A DNA stretch of 64,000 bases from Cyrtodaria siliqua (lineage: Eukaryota > Mollusca > Bivalvia > Adapedonta > Hiatellidae). Location of the stretch: the NCBI GenBank assembly GCA_037043455.1, contig JAWPHD010000282.1, forward strand, positions 62,001 through 126,000, in the 5' to 3' direction. Under the pieces are notes generated by a model that saw only the letters and a list, made by a program, of their open reading frames with translations, ran no database searches and had not been told where the DNA came from. Below are positions 27,601-41,350 of the stretch, piece after piece (the first letter of the stretch is position 1; each line of letters begins with the position of its first letter). The translations under genes were made by a program, and so were the position numbers.

Positions 27601-30600
27601 GGTGTTTGACCTTCTGACTGACAAGGCTGTTGGTGTTTGATAAGGCAATGCAACCTTCTGACTGACAAGGCTGTTGGTGTTTGATAAGGCAATGCAACCT
27701 TCTGACTGACAAGGCTGTTGGTGTTTGATAAGGCAATGTAACCTTCTGACTGACAAGGCTGTTGGTGTTTGATAAGGCAATGCAACCTTCTGACTGACAA
27801 GGCTGTTGGTGTTTGATAAGGCAATGCAACCTTCTGACTGACAAGGCTGTTGGTGTTTGATAAGGCAATCTAACCTTCTGACTGACAAGGCTGTTGGTGT
27901 TTGATAAGGCAATTCAACCTTCTGACTGACAAGGCTGTTGGTGTTTGATAAGGCAATGCAACCTTCTGACTGACAACGCCGTTGGTGTTTGATAAGGCAA
28001 TGCAACCTTCTGACTGACAAGGCTGTTGGTGTTTGATAAGGCAATGTAACCATCTGACTGACATGGCTGTTGGTGGTTGATAAGGCAATGCAACCTTCAG
28101 ACTAGACTGGCATTAGTCCTTCATATTATAACATTTTAACTATAACCTAGCTATCATTATAGAATTTCCTTAGCATTGAAAGTGACAAATATCTCCACTT
28201 ATAACTTGTATAGTCTTATCTCAACATTATAAATTCAGCCATGGAGAGAAACAGAGCTGGAAATAAAATAATTTTTATGCAGAGTATTATTTCATTTTTT
28301 AATTTGTCTAAATGTATTATTTATAGTCTAATTTATAGACTGATACCAGTCTACCTTCAGACTGACAAGGCTGTTGGTGTTTGATAAGGCAATGCAACCC
28401 TCTGACTTACAAGGCTGTTGGTGTTTGATAATGTAACTGAAGTTAGGTGACTATTCCAAGGTCCAAAGCACATGCAATGTTGAGGCCCTCCCAGGGGATC
28501 CTTGTTCCATGGATCCCTGAAAGTAGTGACAAATGTTCCCTGAGATCCCAAAAAGTTTTTTTCTTTAGAACAAGGTTCCCTAGATCCCTTAAGTTATGCA
28601 TTTCATCCCTGGATCGCTTAAATGTAAATGCTAATGTTTGCCAGATATCTAAAATAATTGTCCATTTTGCTAAAAAAAACACACAAAAACTGGGAGAGGT
28701 TCAAATAGCAGACACTAGTTTTGGGAATCGGCTGAAATTTCATGATCGATCATCAGTTACACCCAACCGATTGATGATAGATTATGAAAGAGATCGATGA
28801 TCGATTATTAATCAATTAAATATGACTGCCGCATAACTGAAATTACCAAAGCAGTTTCAGCCAGGGTCTAACTGGTATTTAGTCAAAGTTAATGTAATAA
28901 GAATTATTTAGGATTGTTGTTTGTTATTTACCCTCAGTACATTTGAAAACGCAACACTTGGTATTTTCTGAATTTCTAGAGATGTTGCAAAGATGTTAAA
29001 GTTAAATGTGTTTTAACTGAAAGAAGTAGAGCAAATCTTATGCAACTGTTTATCGCCATATGTTAACCTTTACGTACACTACTAAACATAAAATATTTGA
29101 TCTGAACAAAAAAAACAGCAGGGTAAAAAAAATTGAAAATCAAAATTTTCGGGTTTTTAAATGTACTGAGTATATTTCTTCAATTCATCAAAATAAATTA
29201 TTTATAAATCACTTTTCCTCTGATGACTATAGACGTGAACCACTCTATATCCAGCCAGAACTCGACCATGAAAAGTCATACTCCATTAATCAAACGGGTT
29301 GATCGAGTGATGCTCGAGTAACTCAGTTAATCGGGACAGCACTTATATTAAGTACACTTCATTAATTTTATAACATTAAAGTCACGTTCCCACGTTTGCA
29401 CACCCCGGATCATGACGAAGACCTTGAATAAGCATGACAAATATGTTAATATGAACACGAAGGGGAAGTTCTATCCCTCTGTCACTAGCGTAATTTGCAG
29501 TGGTCATATTCTATACCTGGTATATAATCACACGGGGCTCCATCCCACTAAAAGATTTAACAATTAATTGCATACCTTTATAAAGGTTTTGGCGGAGATC
29601 GCAACCACATATCTGAATTTGTTAACATTAAACTTGTTATAATAACACATCACTACTTAAGCCTTTCAATTAAAATAAAAGTCTAAAAGGGTTTAAATAA
29701 ATATAAATTTACACTTGATCGATTAGGCGAAGTAATTTGTACCCATTGTTGAAGGCAATTACACTAGAAATGTATATTTTTATATGAAGAGATGAAATTG
29801 AATTGCGTTTTAAGGCTCACCAACACATGAAAGGTTATATGGTGCCTAAAAGGAAAGAATGTGCAAGGTTCATCCTCCATTTACATCAAGATAAAATATA
29901 AAGAATGGGCCTAAGAACCTTCTAACCTGCAGAACTGCAGAGTTGCTGCAAATTCTATAGTAATACACTCCATTTACGATGGAGCCACATTTCCACGTTT
30001 GCACACATGGTGTCATGATAAAGACCTTGAATGAGCATGATAAAAAACGACAAAATGAATATGACTTGTGAGATTGCAGTGGTTGTATTCTACCTTGGCA
30101 ACCACACGCAGATGAAGAGATAAATATAACTAAAAAAATAATTATGTACCTGTTTTGTATTGGTCCTTTAAAATCTTTTTTATGATCCTTTGGCTTTCCT
30201 GCAAGACAGAAACAACAGGTATTGAAGGACTATGTAATATTATATGAGTTACAGTAATTAATAAGAAGGATAAGAAGACAAAGAAGGAGGAGGAGATGAA
30301 GATGAAGACAAAGAAGGAGGAGGAGATGAAGACAAAGAAGGAGGAGGAGATGAAGACAAAGAAGGAGGAGGAGATGAAGACAAAGAAGGAGGAGGAGATG
30401 AAGACAAAGAAGGAGGAGGAGATGAAGACAAAGAAGGAGGAGGAGATGAAGACAAAGAAGGAGGAGGAGATGAAGACAAAGAAGGAGGAGGAGATGAAGA
30501 CAAAGAAGGAGGAGGAGATGAAGACAAAGAAGGAGGAGGAGATGAAGACAAAGAAGGAGGAGGAGATGAAGACAAAGAAGGAGGAGGAGATGAAGACAAA

Positions 30601-33600
30601 GAAGGAGGTTTAATGCCACAGCTAGCAACACAATATAGCATATATGATGCTAAGACAAGAGGTTACATCAAGATAACAATATAATGATAAGACTTGTATT
30701 TAGTAACTTCACAACCAAAAGAAGGCAGCAACTACAGTATTTATCAATCTCATTTTCAATTTGACCCTTTATCAGGCTATGATTCTCTACACTACTAAGG
30801 ATCTGACAACACTGCATTGGAGGTCACATCAGATTGACCTTACGATTAGCCAATCAGATACAAAATTACATGTCGATCTGATGTGACCTCCAAGGCAATG
30901 TTGTCAGATCCTATAGCGGAGAGTATCAAAGCGTAATTAGGATATGATTTTAATGAGATTAAATCTTTAGTTACCTCTTAAATACAGATACAATCAGCCT
31001 ACAAAATTGTTCGGTATAGACTGCTTCACTGCACATGTCGCGTTTCATCAACATGCTGTGGAACAGTCTACGCTCGGTATTAAAAGAGACAATGTCCGTA
31101 ACTTTTAGTGTATAAAACACAAAATAACTGCGTTGACAAACACACCAACCATTATTGAATATTTACTGGAAAAAAGAGAGACTTTAATAGAGGTACAAAA
31201 CAATGTACTGATTTGTGGGATGGAACCCACACTAAAATTATACTCGCTGGTCAATAGTCGACATCGCTATCAACTGAGCTAAGCAGGCCAGATATACTAT
31301 GACTTACTTTTTAGAATATCTAATGTCGCAATAATTTCGGTGGAATATATATTTTCAAAACACATGACAGCGTCTATGATTGTCTTCGTATTTATGATGT
31401 AAAACATGTTATTTAGTGCATTTCTTTGAATTTGTCGTGCAATCACCAGCAATAACACACGAAGACTTTATCTTTATTCGGATCTACATGTTTTATGTGG
31501 ATTTTGGTTTGTTCAGTTCACTCGAATGGCATCTAAAGTGCACTTGAAATACACGATATCATTGGTTGAATTTAGTTGATCTTCTCATGAATATTGGTTA
31601 GATGAAAGGTCGATCTGATGTGACCTCCTAGGCAATGTTGTCAGATCCTATAGCGGAGAGTATCAAAGCGTAATTAGGATATGATTTTAATGAGATTGAA
31701 TATTTAGTTACCTCTTATGATTGGAAGGGTTTGACATTGGTCTCAATTCTTGGTCCTCTTGGACACCCTAGAACCACATGGGAATCCATTATTAACCCTT
31801 AACCCGCTACATATATATAATGGACTGTTCTTTCTTTGAATTAAGACCATTGCATTTATGTGATAAAGGGGTGTTTTGGGGAAAATGACTGAAAGGGGTG
31901 TTTTGGGGAAAATGACTGATCAGATGGACATTGTAAGGCTATTGTAGTTGTGCTTAGCGGGTTAAGGGTTAACTGGATTTTAATTTATTATACAACAAAA
32001 CAGCTACAGCTAAGCTAGATGGCTAAATTTTTAGAATTGGGATAATAAAAATCCCATTTGGAAACAGGCCAAAATAATTGCTCCTGTAAAGGCTATAAAA
32101 GATCCTGTACAAAATTGATTTGGAAATATAGCAATAGCAAAACTAGCATATGATATATTTATGTAAATAAATAATTATATATTAAATAAATAGTAAATAT
32201 TTTCTTCTCTTTTTGAAGAAATGAGTTGATTATGATAAAATTGTTGTTTTTACACCATTTCTTGAAATATTGTAATGTATCCACTTAATTCGCGGAAAAA
32301 TTCTGAAACATGAGTACCAGCTAGAGACCATTCGGGATGCTGAACAAAAAAATTAATAAGATGCGTGCGTTACAAATCAGTTACGGTAAGTTTGAATTGA
32401 ACTGAATTGGGTTTTAAGACGCACCAACACATGAAAGATTATATGGCGCCTATTGGGCATGAACATGCCGGGCTCATCCTCCATGTACATCGAGATAAAA
32501 TATGGAGAATGGGCCTAGAACCTTCTCACCCTGAACTGCAGAGTTGCTGCAAATTCTATTGTAAAAACTCCATTTATGCTGGAGCCACGTTATAGTTTTT
32601 CTGCCACTGCTCTAGTGATATGAGCGAGATGGCACCTGAAACAATGCAGGGGTCATGATGAAGACCTTTAATGAGCCTGAACAAAAAATGACAAAATGAA
32701 TATGAATGGGGTGGTCCTACCCCTCTGCATGTGACGGTGCGTTTGCAGTGGTTGTATTCTACCCCGGCAACCACACAGGGGCGGTAAGTTTGAATCCAAG
32801 TTAGAAAAGTTACCGTAGAATGAAAGATCTGCAGATTGCATGCCGTGTCTCACATTTCGTCAACATTGTATATACTCCTTTGAAAATGTTAAAGAAGAAA
32901 AATCTCCCCTTTTATACAGTTCTTTCATTATTATATACCGGTATGCATTTGTTTATTTTGAAAGTTGATTATTATACTCTCTTTAAATACAAAATTGATG
33001 CATATTTACATTTATATTTGTACGGTTTGTTGAGATTGTTGAGATTTCCTTCTAATCTATCACACAGCAGTCGAGTAATGTATTAATTACATTATTAATT
33101 TTAACTGAAATGTATCGCTTTGCATTCTGAACAAATAACATCAACATCCTCAATACTTTATTGACATCATACCTCAACCTCAGGGATCACCCTAGGATTG
33201 AATTTCAATGAGACAAAATGTCCCATTAGCTTGATTTTAATGAGACATTCACCATTTTCAGGAAACATTTCGGATTCGAAGTTAATTGCTTGCTCCAGTA
33301 CATAGTTTACAGACATAACAATCTCCTTTTGATGTGTTTTCGAATAATTTGATATTTTCTCATTTTATATGTTTTAATCACTAATAAAATTAACTTGAGA
33401 TTTTAAATGAAATATAAATCAATATATTTTCATTACGAACCAAAATGGTGAAAATGGATTTCCCGAATTCGATGCGACAATTTGTTCCATTGTCTTTTTT
33501 TCATGCGATTTTTGAGATTTTAATGCGAGAATATCGCGGAATCGCGGCCTAGAGTGATCCCTGCAACCTCACAGTAAGATATCTTCTGTGTGACTCCTAT

Positions 33601-36600
33601 TTCACTAAAAAATTCAGATCTTTCTGAGACAGTAATGTAATACATATCACAAACCTCATTACTTTCGATTTACCTTCATGAAGATGTTTTGCATTTTTCA
33701 AACGTAAATGTCTTAAATCGACATGTTTATGTCTGGTTTTCAACAAAAAGAGTCGGTTACAAAAGTTCTCAATTATTGTTTAAAAGTATGTTATATACAT
33801 GTTGTATTTTATATTTCTGACTGCGGGTTAGACAGGATCATATCAACATACTCTTTAACTATGTATGTCATAAAATATCCCAGTTAACTGATATACAACC
33901 AAAGTTTTACCTGATTGGCTTAAGGAATATAAATTATAATAAAATTGTTTGAGTTTTGTCAAAAGGCATATTCACTACAGACTAAATGTAACGACAGAAA
34001 TGTAGAGATGTTTAAAAAAAACTAAAAAACAAAAGAATATATTAACCCTTTACCCGCTACATATATATATTGGACTGTTCTTTCTTTGAAAAAGACCATT
34101 CCATTTATGTGACAAAGGGGTGTTTTGGGGAAAACTACTGATCAGCAGCCGGACATTGTAAATCCTGATCAGCCTGCGAGTTACTCGCAGGCTGATATGG
34201 GTTTACAATGGACGCAAAGGCTATTATAGTCGTACTTTGCGGGTTAAGGGTTAAATTATTATAAACTAGACATGTGCACAAGGAAAATCAGAACTAGAAC
34301 TATCACTGAAGGTGATGAATCACTGAAGGTGATGAATAGCCCGCTTGTTGATCAGTTGTTATGTGTTTAGGAAGTTTGGGAATAACCCATTCAAAACTGT
34401 TTGAGGAAATGCATGTAATGAAAATGTCTTATGCAACAGGACGCGACGGGACAAAAATGTGTTAAGGGACACGACGGGACTTTATATGGACATGATTTTT
34501 ATACAGCCTCCACTTCACCTCGTGAAGACAGGGGTATAAACATGAGGAACCTTACTTATGTAACAATGCATACCATTATACAGAAGCTTAAAAATGTCCT
34601 AATATCGAAATCAATGACTGCCGACATTCAATTAAAGATAATCAGATCATAGACTAAAAGACTTAAAAGGTGTTGAGAGCTCAGCGCAAAACTATTGTAT
34701 CGTGTTCTTTGCTTTCATGTATGTATATATATGGTAGTTACACTTACTAGTTTTACATTCACCCCTTGATCGAGTTATATAACAAAATGAATCAACTGCC
34801 AAATAAAAATCATAATATTTAAGCATTAATATACTGAACGGAAAAAGAAATTCATAATTGGTATTTCCGCTATATATTGTATGTTTAACATGCTACTGCT
34901 AATCGAATGGTACAGGGCGACAGGGCGACACTAGGCCTGTCCTTTCGGAAAGAAGGTTTAAACAGCACTGAACACGGAACACCAATGGTAACCCCTTTAA
35001 AGTTTTATTATCGACAGAATGCGATTTTGGCTCAAGCAGGTGAGCAAACTTTGGCTTTAAACGTTGCAGTCTCTTAACAGTAAACACAATACTGAAATGG
35101 CTTGACTTTTTTAAGCGAAACTTCAACATTTATGAATTTCTAGTAACAATTAAAGAATACTTTGATTTAAAGGTCTACTACATGACGGAGTTGTCCCTCC
35201 TGTAATTAGTTGTAGCCCCTTTTTGTACAAAACACGTTAAGATATATCTGTAATATTACGTGGAATTAGGTGTGTATTATAGTGTAGTATAGGCAATCTT
35301 TTGATTATACGTTTCTTTTTCCTTTCAGTCTATATAAGACCCAGAATGCAAGGTATGACGCAGATACACAACGGCTTAAATGTTGTTTATGTACGATCCA
35401 TTAATACGGCAGATTACAGAAACGTATATTACAATAAAGTCCCAATAAAAACAACCAAATTGTATAGGAGAAATAATAATAAACCTATTTCTCGCGGACA
35501 AACAAGATGTTATTTTCCATTTCAAGGTCGTGCTAGTAGCAAATAAGCATGAGATTATTCTTTTAAAAATTAACAGTTTATATGGCTGGCAATTTTAATT
35601 ATGTTGATGTTGAAGTAAAATTCCGCTGACAAAAAGTCTGTTAAAGCTGCTATCCCGCCAACAACAGGCAAATTTTACAACAGATGTACACCGCTTGTAA
35701 ACTTACTCACGATAACTTAAATCTAGACTTTTAATCTACACATATGCATTTTTTTTATAACCGCAACAAATGGATAGTTTGGAAGAACGGTTTGGTAAGG
35801 CCAATCAAAATTTAGTTCAAAATAAGGACGGGGGGTGAAATTTTTGGTATTTTTTATTATTTTATACGACAAATGGAAAATGGCCTTGGCACAAGGCAAA
35901 AATAGTAAAACATACTACCGAGTACTTCCAAGATTGAAAACACATTTTTAATAGTGTTTCATACTTTCAGATTTATTTTTTTTTAATTTTTACCGGGGCG
36001 GCATAAAAAAAACGGGGACAGGCGTGGATGAGAATCTAGCAATTAATTTATTATGGCCTAATTGTAATAGTAACTGAAAAGACTTTCTTTAACCTTACTT
36101 ATGAAAAATGTTGTTCCAAAGCTGGTATTGATCTTAAGATTCACTGGTCCGCCAAGAGCTCTACCGTTAGCCCAAGGTATTCTTAATAATTCACCTGTTA
36201 TTGAAATTGTGTCACTGCATGCAGTAGAGTGCTGATAACCCTGCTATTAGGCAATGTTGGTCTTCATGTTTAATGGAGAACAGAACATTTTCATAAAATA
36301 ATCTGTTCTTTCAAAATCAATCATTCTTTGCCATAATTAATACAAGTTATTATTAGAGCTCGATATCAGATATAGTATGTTCCGAAAATAAATTGAAACG
36401 GTCAATGATTTTGGACAAACAGTTCATTACTTACACGGTATATATACAAAAGTATAGGTTTATTATATTGGACATCGTAATATGATGCCATTGATACTTA
36501 GCCCAGATGTATCCTTAATTGCAGGGTTATCGTGTTTGACAGTGTATTTCTAGATGGATTATTCATGAGTTTATGCAGTTTTTTAAACACTGGCATAATA

Positions 36601-39600
36601 TCACAGTGAATGGCAAATATACCATAAAGAGCTAACATGCTTCTTGTAGAATTTGTGGGGCTGGCGTGGCCCAGTGGACAGCACGGTGGACTTGAACCCG
36701 GGGGATCAGGTTCGAGCCTCACTGGCACCTCAGAGTCTTGTCCGTGTGTTCTCGGGCAAGACACTTTAACTTAACCTTATCCACGGGGAATGAAATATAT
36801 TCTTAGTAGATCTGGGCTAAATCTGAATGATGTCATATATTGTGTAAACCTCTCAAGAGATATCAGACATACTATACACCTATACTGTTGTATATATATA
36901 TATAAGCAAGGAACTGTCTGTCCGAAATCATTGACCATTTCATTCTATTTTTAGAACATACTATCACTGAGATTGAGCCTTATTAGCCAACCTATAAAAT
37001 TTAAAATAATTTTTTTAGGATCACGTGAGTTGAATTAAGATTACGCAGTCAATCACATGTATTTTAAGAACCTGTGAAAAATCCTGTGCTTTTGGTCGGC
37101 ACATATACACTATTATATGACCTGAACACCTGGATTTTCTTATATATATTTACTTGTTTATATACCCGTTGACGGACATTTGTTGATTTACATATATAGT
37201 TTATATTACTACCATATCATCCCTTTTTTTTTAATAGTTTTATCTTGATATGTTTACATTAATTTTTAATTACTACTTAATTTCTTCATCTTTCGTCGGT
37301 TTTTGCGCACAATATGGCTGGACATTGTTAACCCTGATCAGCCTGCGAGTTGAGGGTTAAATACAGACCTCTGCCCCATGTGGGTTCGCTGTGTGTAACA
37401 GTTACCCTGTTATTTACACTGTTACACCATAATAAAGGTGAGAAATATGAAGTGTAGTTTGTCACGATTAAAACTATATATAAAGCCACTGCATGACTAT
37501 TGTAGGCTATTTAAAGTATCGACTCTTTACAAAAACAGTAGACAGTGACGTTGATCAAACGCAAAATGTACAAAACCACCACAATGTATGTAAAAGTATT
37601 GTATACTGTTCGAAGGTTTATGGCATATGGTATTTATAGGATTTGTCCAGGTCAAAAATTATCTGCTAATATAATGTAACAGGAAATCAATGGTCTCACC
37701 CCATCACTAGGAAACATCACAAATATTTACAGGTTCTATTTCACATAAAGAAATATTGTAATACATATTTTGAACGTGAAAATTGCATAGACTGGTCAAT
37801 TAATACCATTAAGCGATGGAAAGCTTATATTAGCAGGATTTTATAATGGATATTTCGACAATAAAACATGTTTAAAAAAAAGATTTCACTGAAAAAAGTG
37901 ATAACCCGTTTAAAATTGCCTATTAAATGTTTAATTTTCAATATGCAAACTTTTTAAGCCAAAAATAAGGTTTTATTTCATACCCCAGCCAACCCTGTTT
38001 TCGCTTCTTGGAGAAGGGGTTGGATGGGGTATGAAAGTTAATACTTGGACCACGTAATGTATTCAGCCATAATATATTGACAAATGAAAGGTTTATAGCT
38101 AGGCGTAATATGAAATTGTGCATGCCTTGCACAATGAGACATTTTCTGAGACGCAATTAATATTGATGTTATTAAAGGGACTGCAGGCCGTCTGTTTTGA
38201 CAGTATTAAAGGGACACACAGCAATCTTTGAATCAATTATCAGAAATTAGCGCCTCCATTTATTTATCCAGTATCAATTCGCCTTTAAACCTGCATCAAA
38301 TAAACTATTCTTATAATTGATATTAATGATTGAACAAATGCAAGTTGTGTAGAAAACACGCTGTCAGTTATTCAAAAAACAAGATTGCCATGTATCCCTT
38401 TAATGTAACAAGAGTGCCGCCTTATTGGGCATTATATGCCCATTTCCTAAGTTTTTTATGTTAAAAGCATTTCCTAGGTGTCAGGTCAATGTAACCCTTA
38501 CTTTGACCTTCTAACAGAAAAATAACTGATAGAGGATGTTGTTTAACCAAGGGCACTATTTGTATAAAGTTTCAAGACTGTAGATCACATATTTGTGAAT
38601 AACAGCTGGGAAGGAATTTGTCATGATCAGGTCACAGTGACCTTGACATCTGACCTACTAAGCTTAAAATGAATAGAGGTTGTTGTTTTAACATGGGTAC
38701 TATTTCTGTAACGTTTCAAAATTGTGGGTCTAATAGTTACAAGTTACAGTGAGGAAAATATCTTAGGATTCAGTCATTGTCAGTTCAATATGACCTTGAC
38801 GACCTACTGAACCCAAAAGTGATAGAGTTTCTCCTCTCACCACAGGCAATGCATCTACAGAGTTCCATGAGTGTAGGTATTATTCTCCTGGAGTCATCAC
38901 TTGGAATATGTACTGGTGACCTTAACCTTTGACCTAGTGACCCCAAAAGCAACAGAGTTCCTCCTCTGACCAAACGCAATGTGAAGTTACAGGAGTATGA
39001 TTATTGTGGTTTTACAGTTATTTGGCGGAATGTGTATTACTATATAAGGTCATGGTGACCTTGACATTTGGCCTACTGACCCCAAAGACAATAAGGTTCC
39101 TTCTCTTGTCAACGCCAATGCACATATGAAATTTTATCAGTGGGGGTGTTACGGTTTTGATGTTATCAAGCAGAATGCATATTACCACATAAGGTCATAG
39201 TGACCTTGACATTGACCTGCTAACCCCAATGAAATACAATATTTTCTCTTACCAAGGGCAATGTACCTATGAAGTTTCATCAGGCTAGGTGTTATCCAAC
39301 GAAATTACTATTTCCATATAATCTCACAATGACCTTGACCTTTGACCAAATGACCCAAAATCAATAGGGTTCCTCCTCTCACCAAAGTCAAACCTTTCTT
39401 GAGTGTGGGTGTTATAGTTTCGAAGTTATCGTGAGGAATGCCTATTTCCATATAAGGTCATTGCCACCTTGACCTTTGTCCCACTTAACCATAATCAATA
39501 GGGTTAATCCTCTCACCAAAGGCAATGAAGTTTCATAAGTGTGGGTATTATGGTTTCGAAATTATCAGATGGTTTACATATTTCCATATAAGGTCAATGT

Positions 39601-41310
39601 GACCTTGACCTTTGACCTACTGGCCCCAAAAGCAACAGGGTTCCTCCTCTCAACTAGGGCAATGTACCTGTATTATGTTTTTTACATGGTTTTGATTTAA
39701 TTTATATTCAACGTTTTTAATGTACATTGACATTTTAATTGTAATGTAAGGTAACATACTTTACATGCACGTTACTCACTAAAGCCCAACGCTCAGAATT
39801 GATGGCACACCTTTCTCAAATTTTATGATTGTAGGTGTTATTGTTTTGAAGTTACTGTGCAGAATGCATATTTCCATCTAAGGTCACCATGACCTTGACC
39901 TTTGACCTACTGGCCCCCAAAACAATAGGGCTCCTTCTCTCACTTAGGGCTATGTACCGATGAAGTTTTATGAATGTAGGTTTTACAGTTTTGAAGTTAT
40001 TATTCGGAATTCATATTTCCATATAAGGTGTTTGACCTTGACTTTTGTCCTGCTGACCCTTAAAGCAATAAGGTTCCTCCTCTCACCTAGGACAATGTAC
40101 CTATGAAGTTTTATGAGTGTAGGTGTTACGGTTTTGAAGTCATTGTGTAGAATGCATATTTCCATATAAGATCACTGTGAACTTGACCTTTGACTTACTG
40201 GCCCCAAAAACAATACGGTTCCTCCTCACTCCTAGGACAATTTATCTATGAAGTTTTATGAGTGTAGTTGATACTGTTTTGAAGTTACTGTGCGGAATGC
40301 ATATTTCCATATAAGGTCACTGTGACCTTGACCTTTGACCTACTGGCCCCCAAAACAACAGGGTTCTTCCTCTCACCTAGTGCAATGTACCTATTAAATT
40401 TCATGAATAAAAGTTTATTGTTTCGAAGTTATCGTCCAGAATACGTTTTTCAATATAAGGTCACGGTGACCTTGACCTTTGACCTAATGATCCCAAAAAC
40501 AATAGGGATCCTCCTCTCACCTAGGGCAATGTACCTATGATGTTTTATCAATGTAGGTGTTACAGTTTTCGAAGTTATCATCTGGAATGCGTTTGTCTAT
40601 TAAAGGTCATGGTGACATTTGACCTACTGACCCAAAAAAGCAATAGGGATCCTCCTCTCACCTAGGACAATAATCACTGGTTCAAAAATGACACACACAA
40701 GTTGGGAAGGGCATTAACCTATAATCTATATAAATCATGATTTCTGTTTCTTTCAGGCATTTCGTGCAACAATCAGTCTGTAAATCCAAAAATAGAAACA
40801 CACATAGTGTATACTGAAACTTAGGTTATCATAGAATATAATAAATCATTTAATCCTTTATCTATATGTACAGTGTTCATTACGACCCTTGAGATGTTGG
40901 GGTCAACAGTCACATGGCTCACTTCAGTTTTTAAATCTACTGAAAACCAGGATAATTAAATAAAGATATGCTTCAATCATAATGCATCTACTTCTCAAAG
41001 CAGCAAAGCCCCTTACTAAATTATGAATCTATACTAATGAGTTATACATCAAAAACTTACTGACCAGTCAAGTCTTCCAGACACAACAATTAACTGGGAT
41101 GGAGAACAAGGTCCTGTTTGCGGCATACAACACTGAAGCATTTATATTCTGGATCAGCCTCGGTAGTTCAGTGGACAAGACCTTGGCTTTAACCCTTAAC
41201 CCATTATATATAGTTCTTTCTTTGAATTAAGACTATTAAGTTCTATTTATACGACATGTCATATCAGTCATTTTCCCCCAAAACACCTCTTTGTCAGACA
41301 AAGGGGTGTT

Positions 41311-41350
<40 letters not shown>

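Noticed and set aside
27094..28053. 319-codon minus-strand ORF as a repetitive protein gene
   Set aside because: It is wholly produced by the 44-bp array; all three frames are open for the arithmetic reason given, with no promoter, signal peptide or non-repeat domain.
27225..28105. CRISPR array
   Set aside because: Repeats are contiguous units without distinct spacers, and this is an animal genome. The same holds for the other minisatellites.
28447..28800. 117-codon plus-strand ORF
   Set aside because: No recognisable domain, runs through repeated GATCCCT phrases, antisense in intron 2; no support beyond being open.
30230..30641. [12 protein letters not shown] plus-strand ORF and the Leu/Ser/Pro-rich minus-strand ORFs as genes
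   Set aside because: Encoded by the 24-bp array only; open frames on both strands arise because 24 is a multiple of 3.
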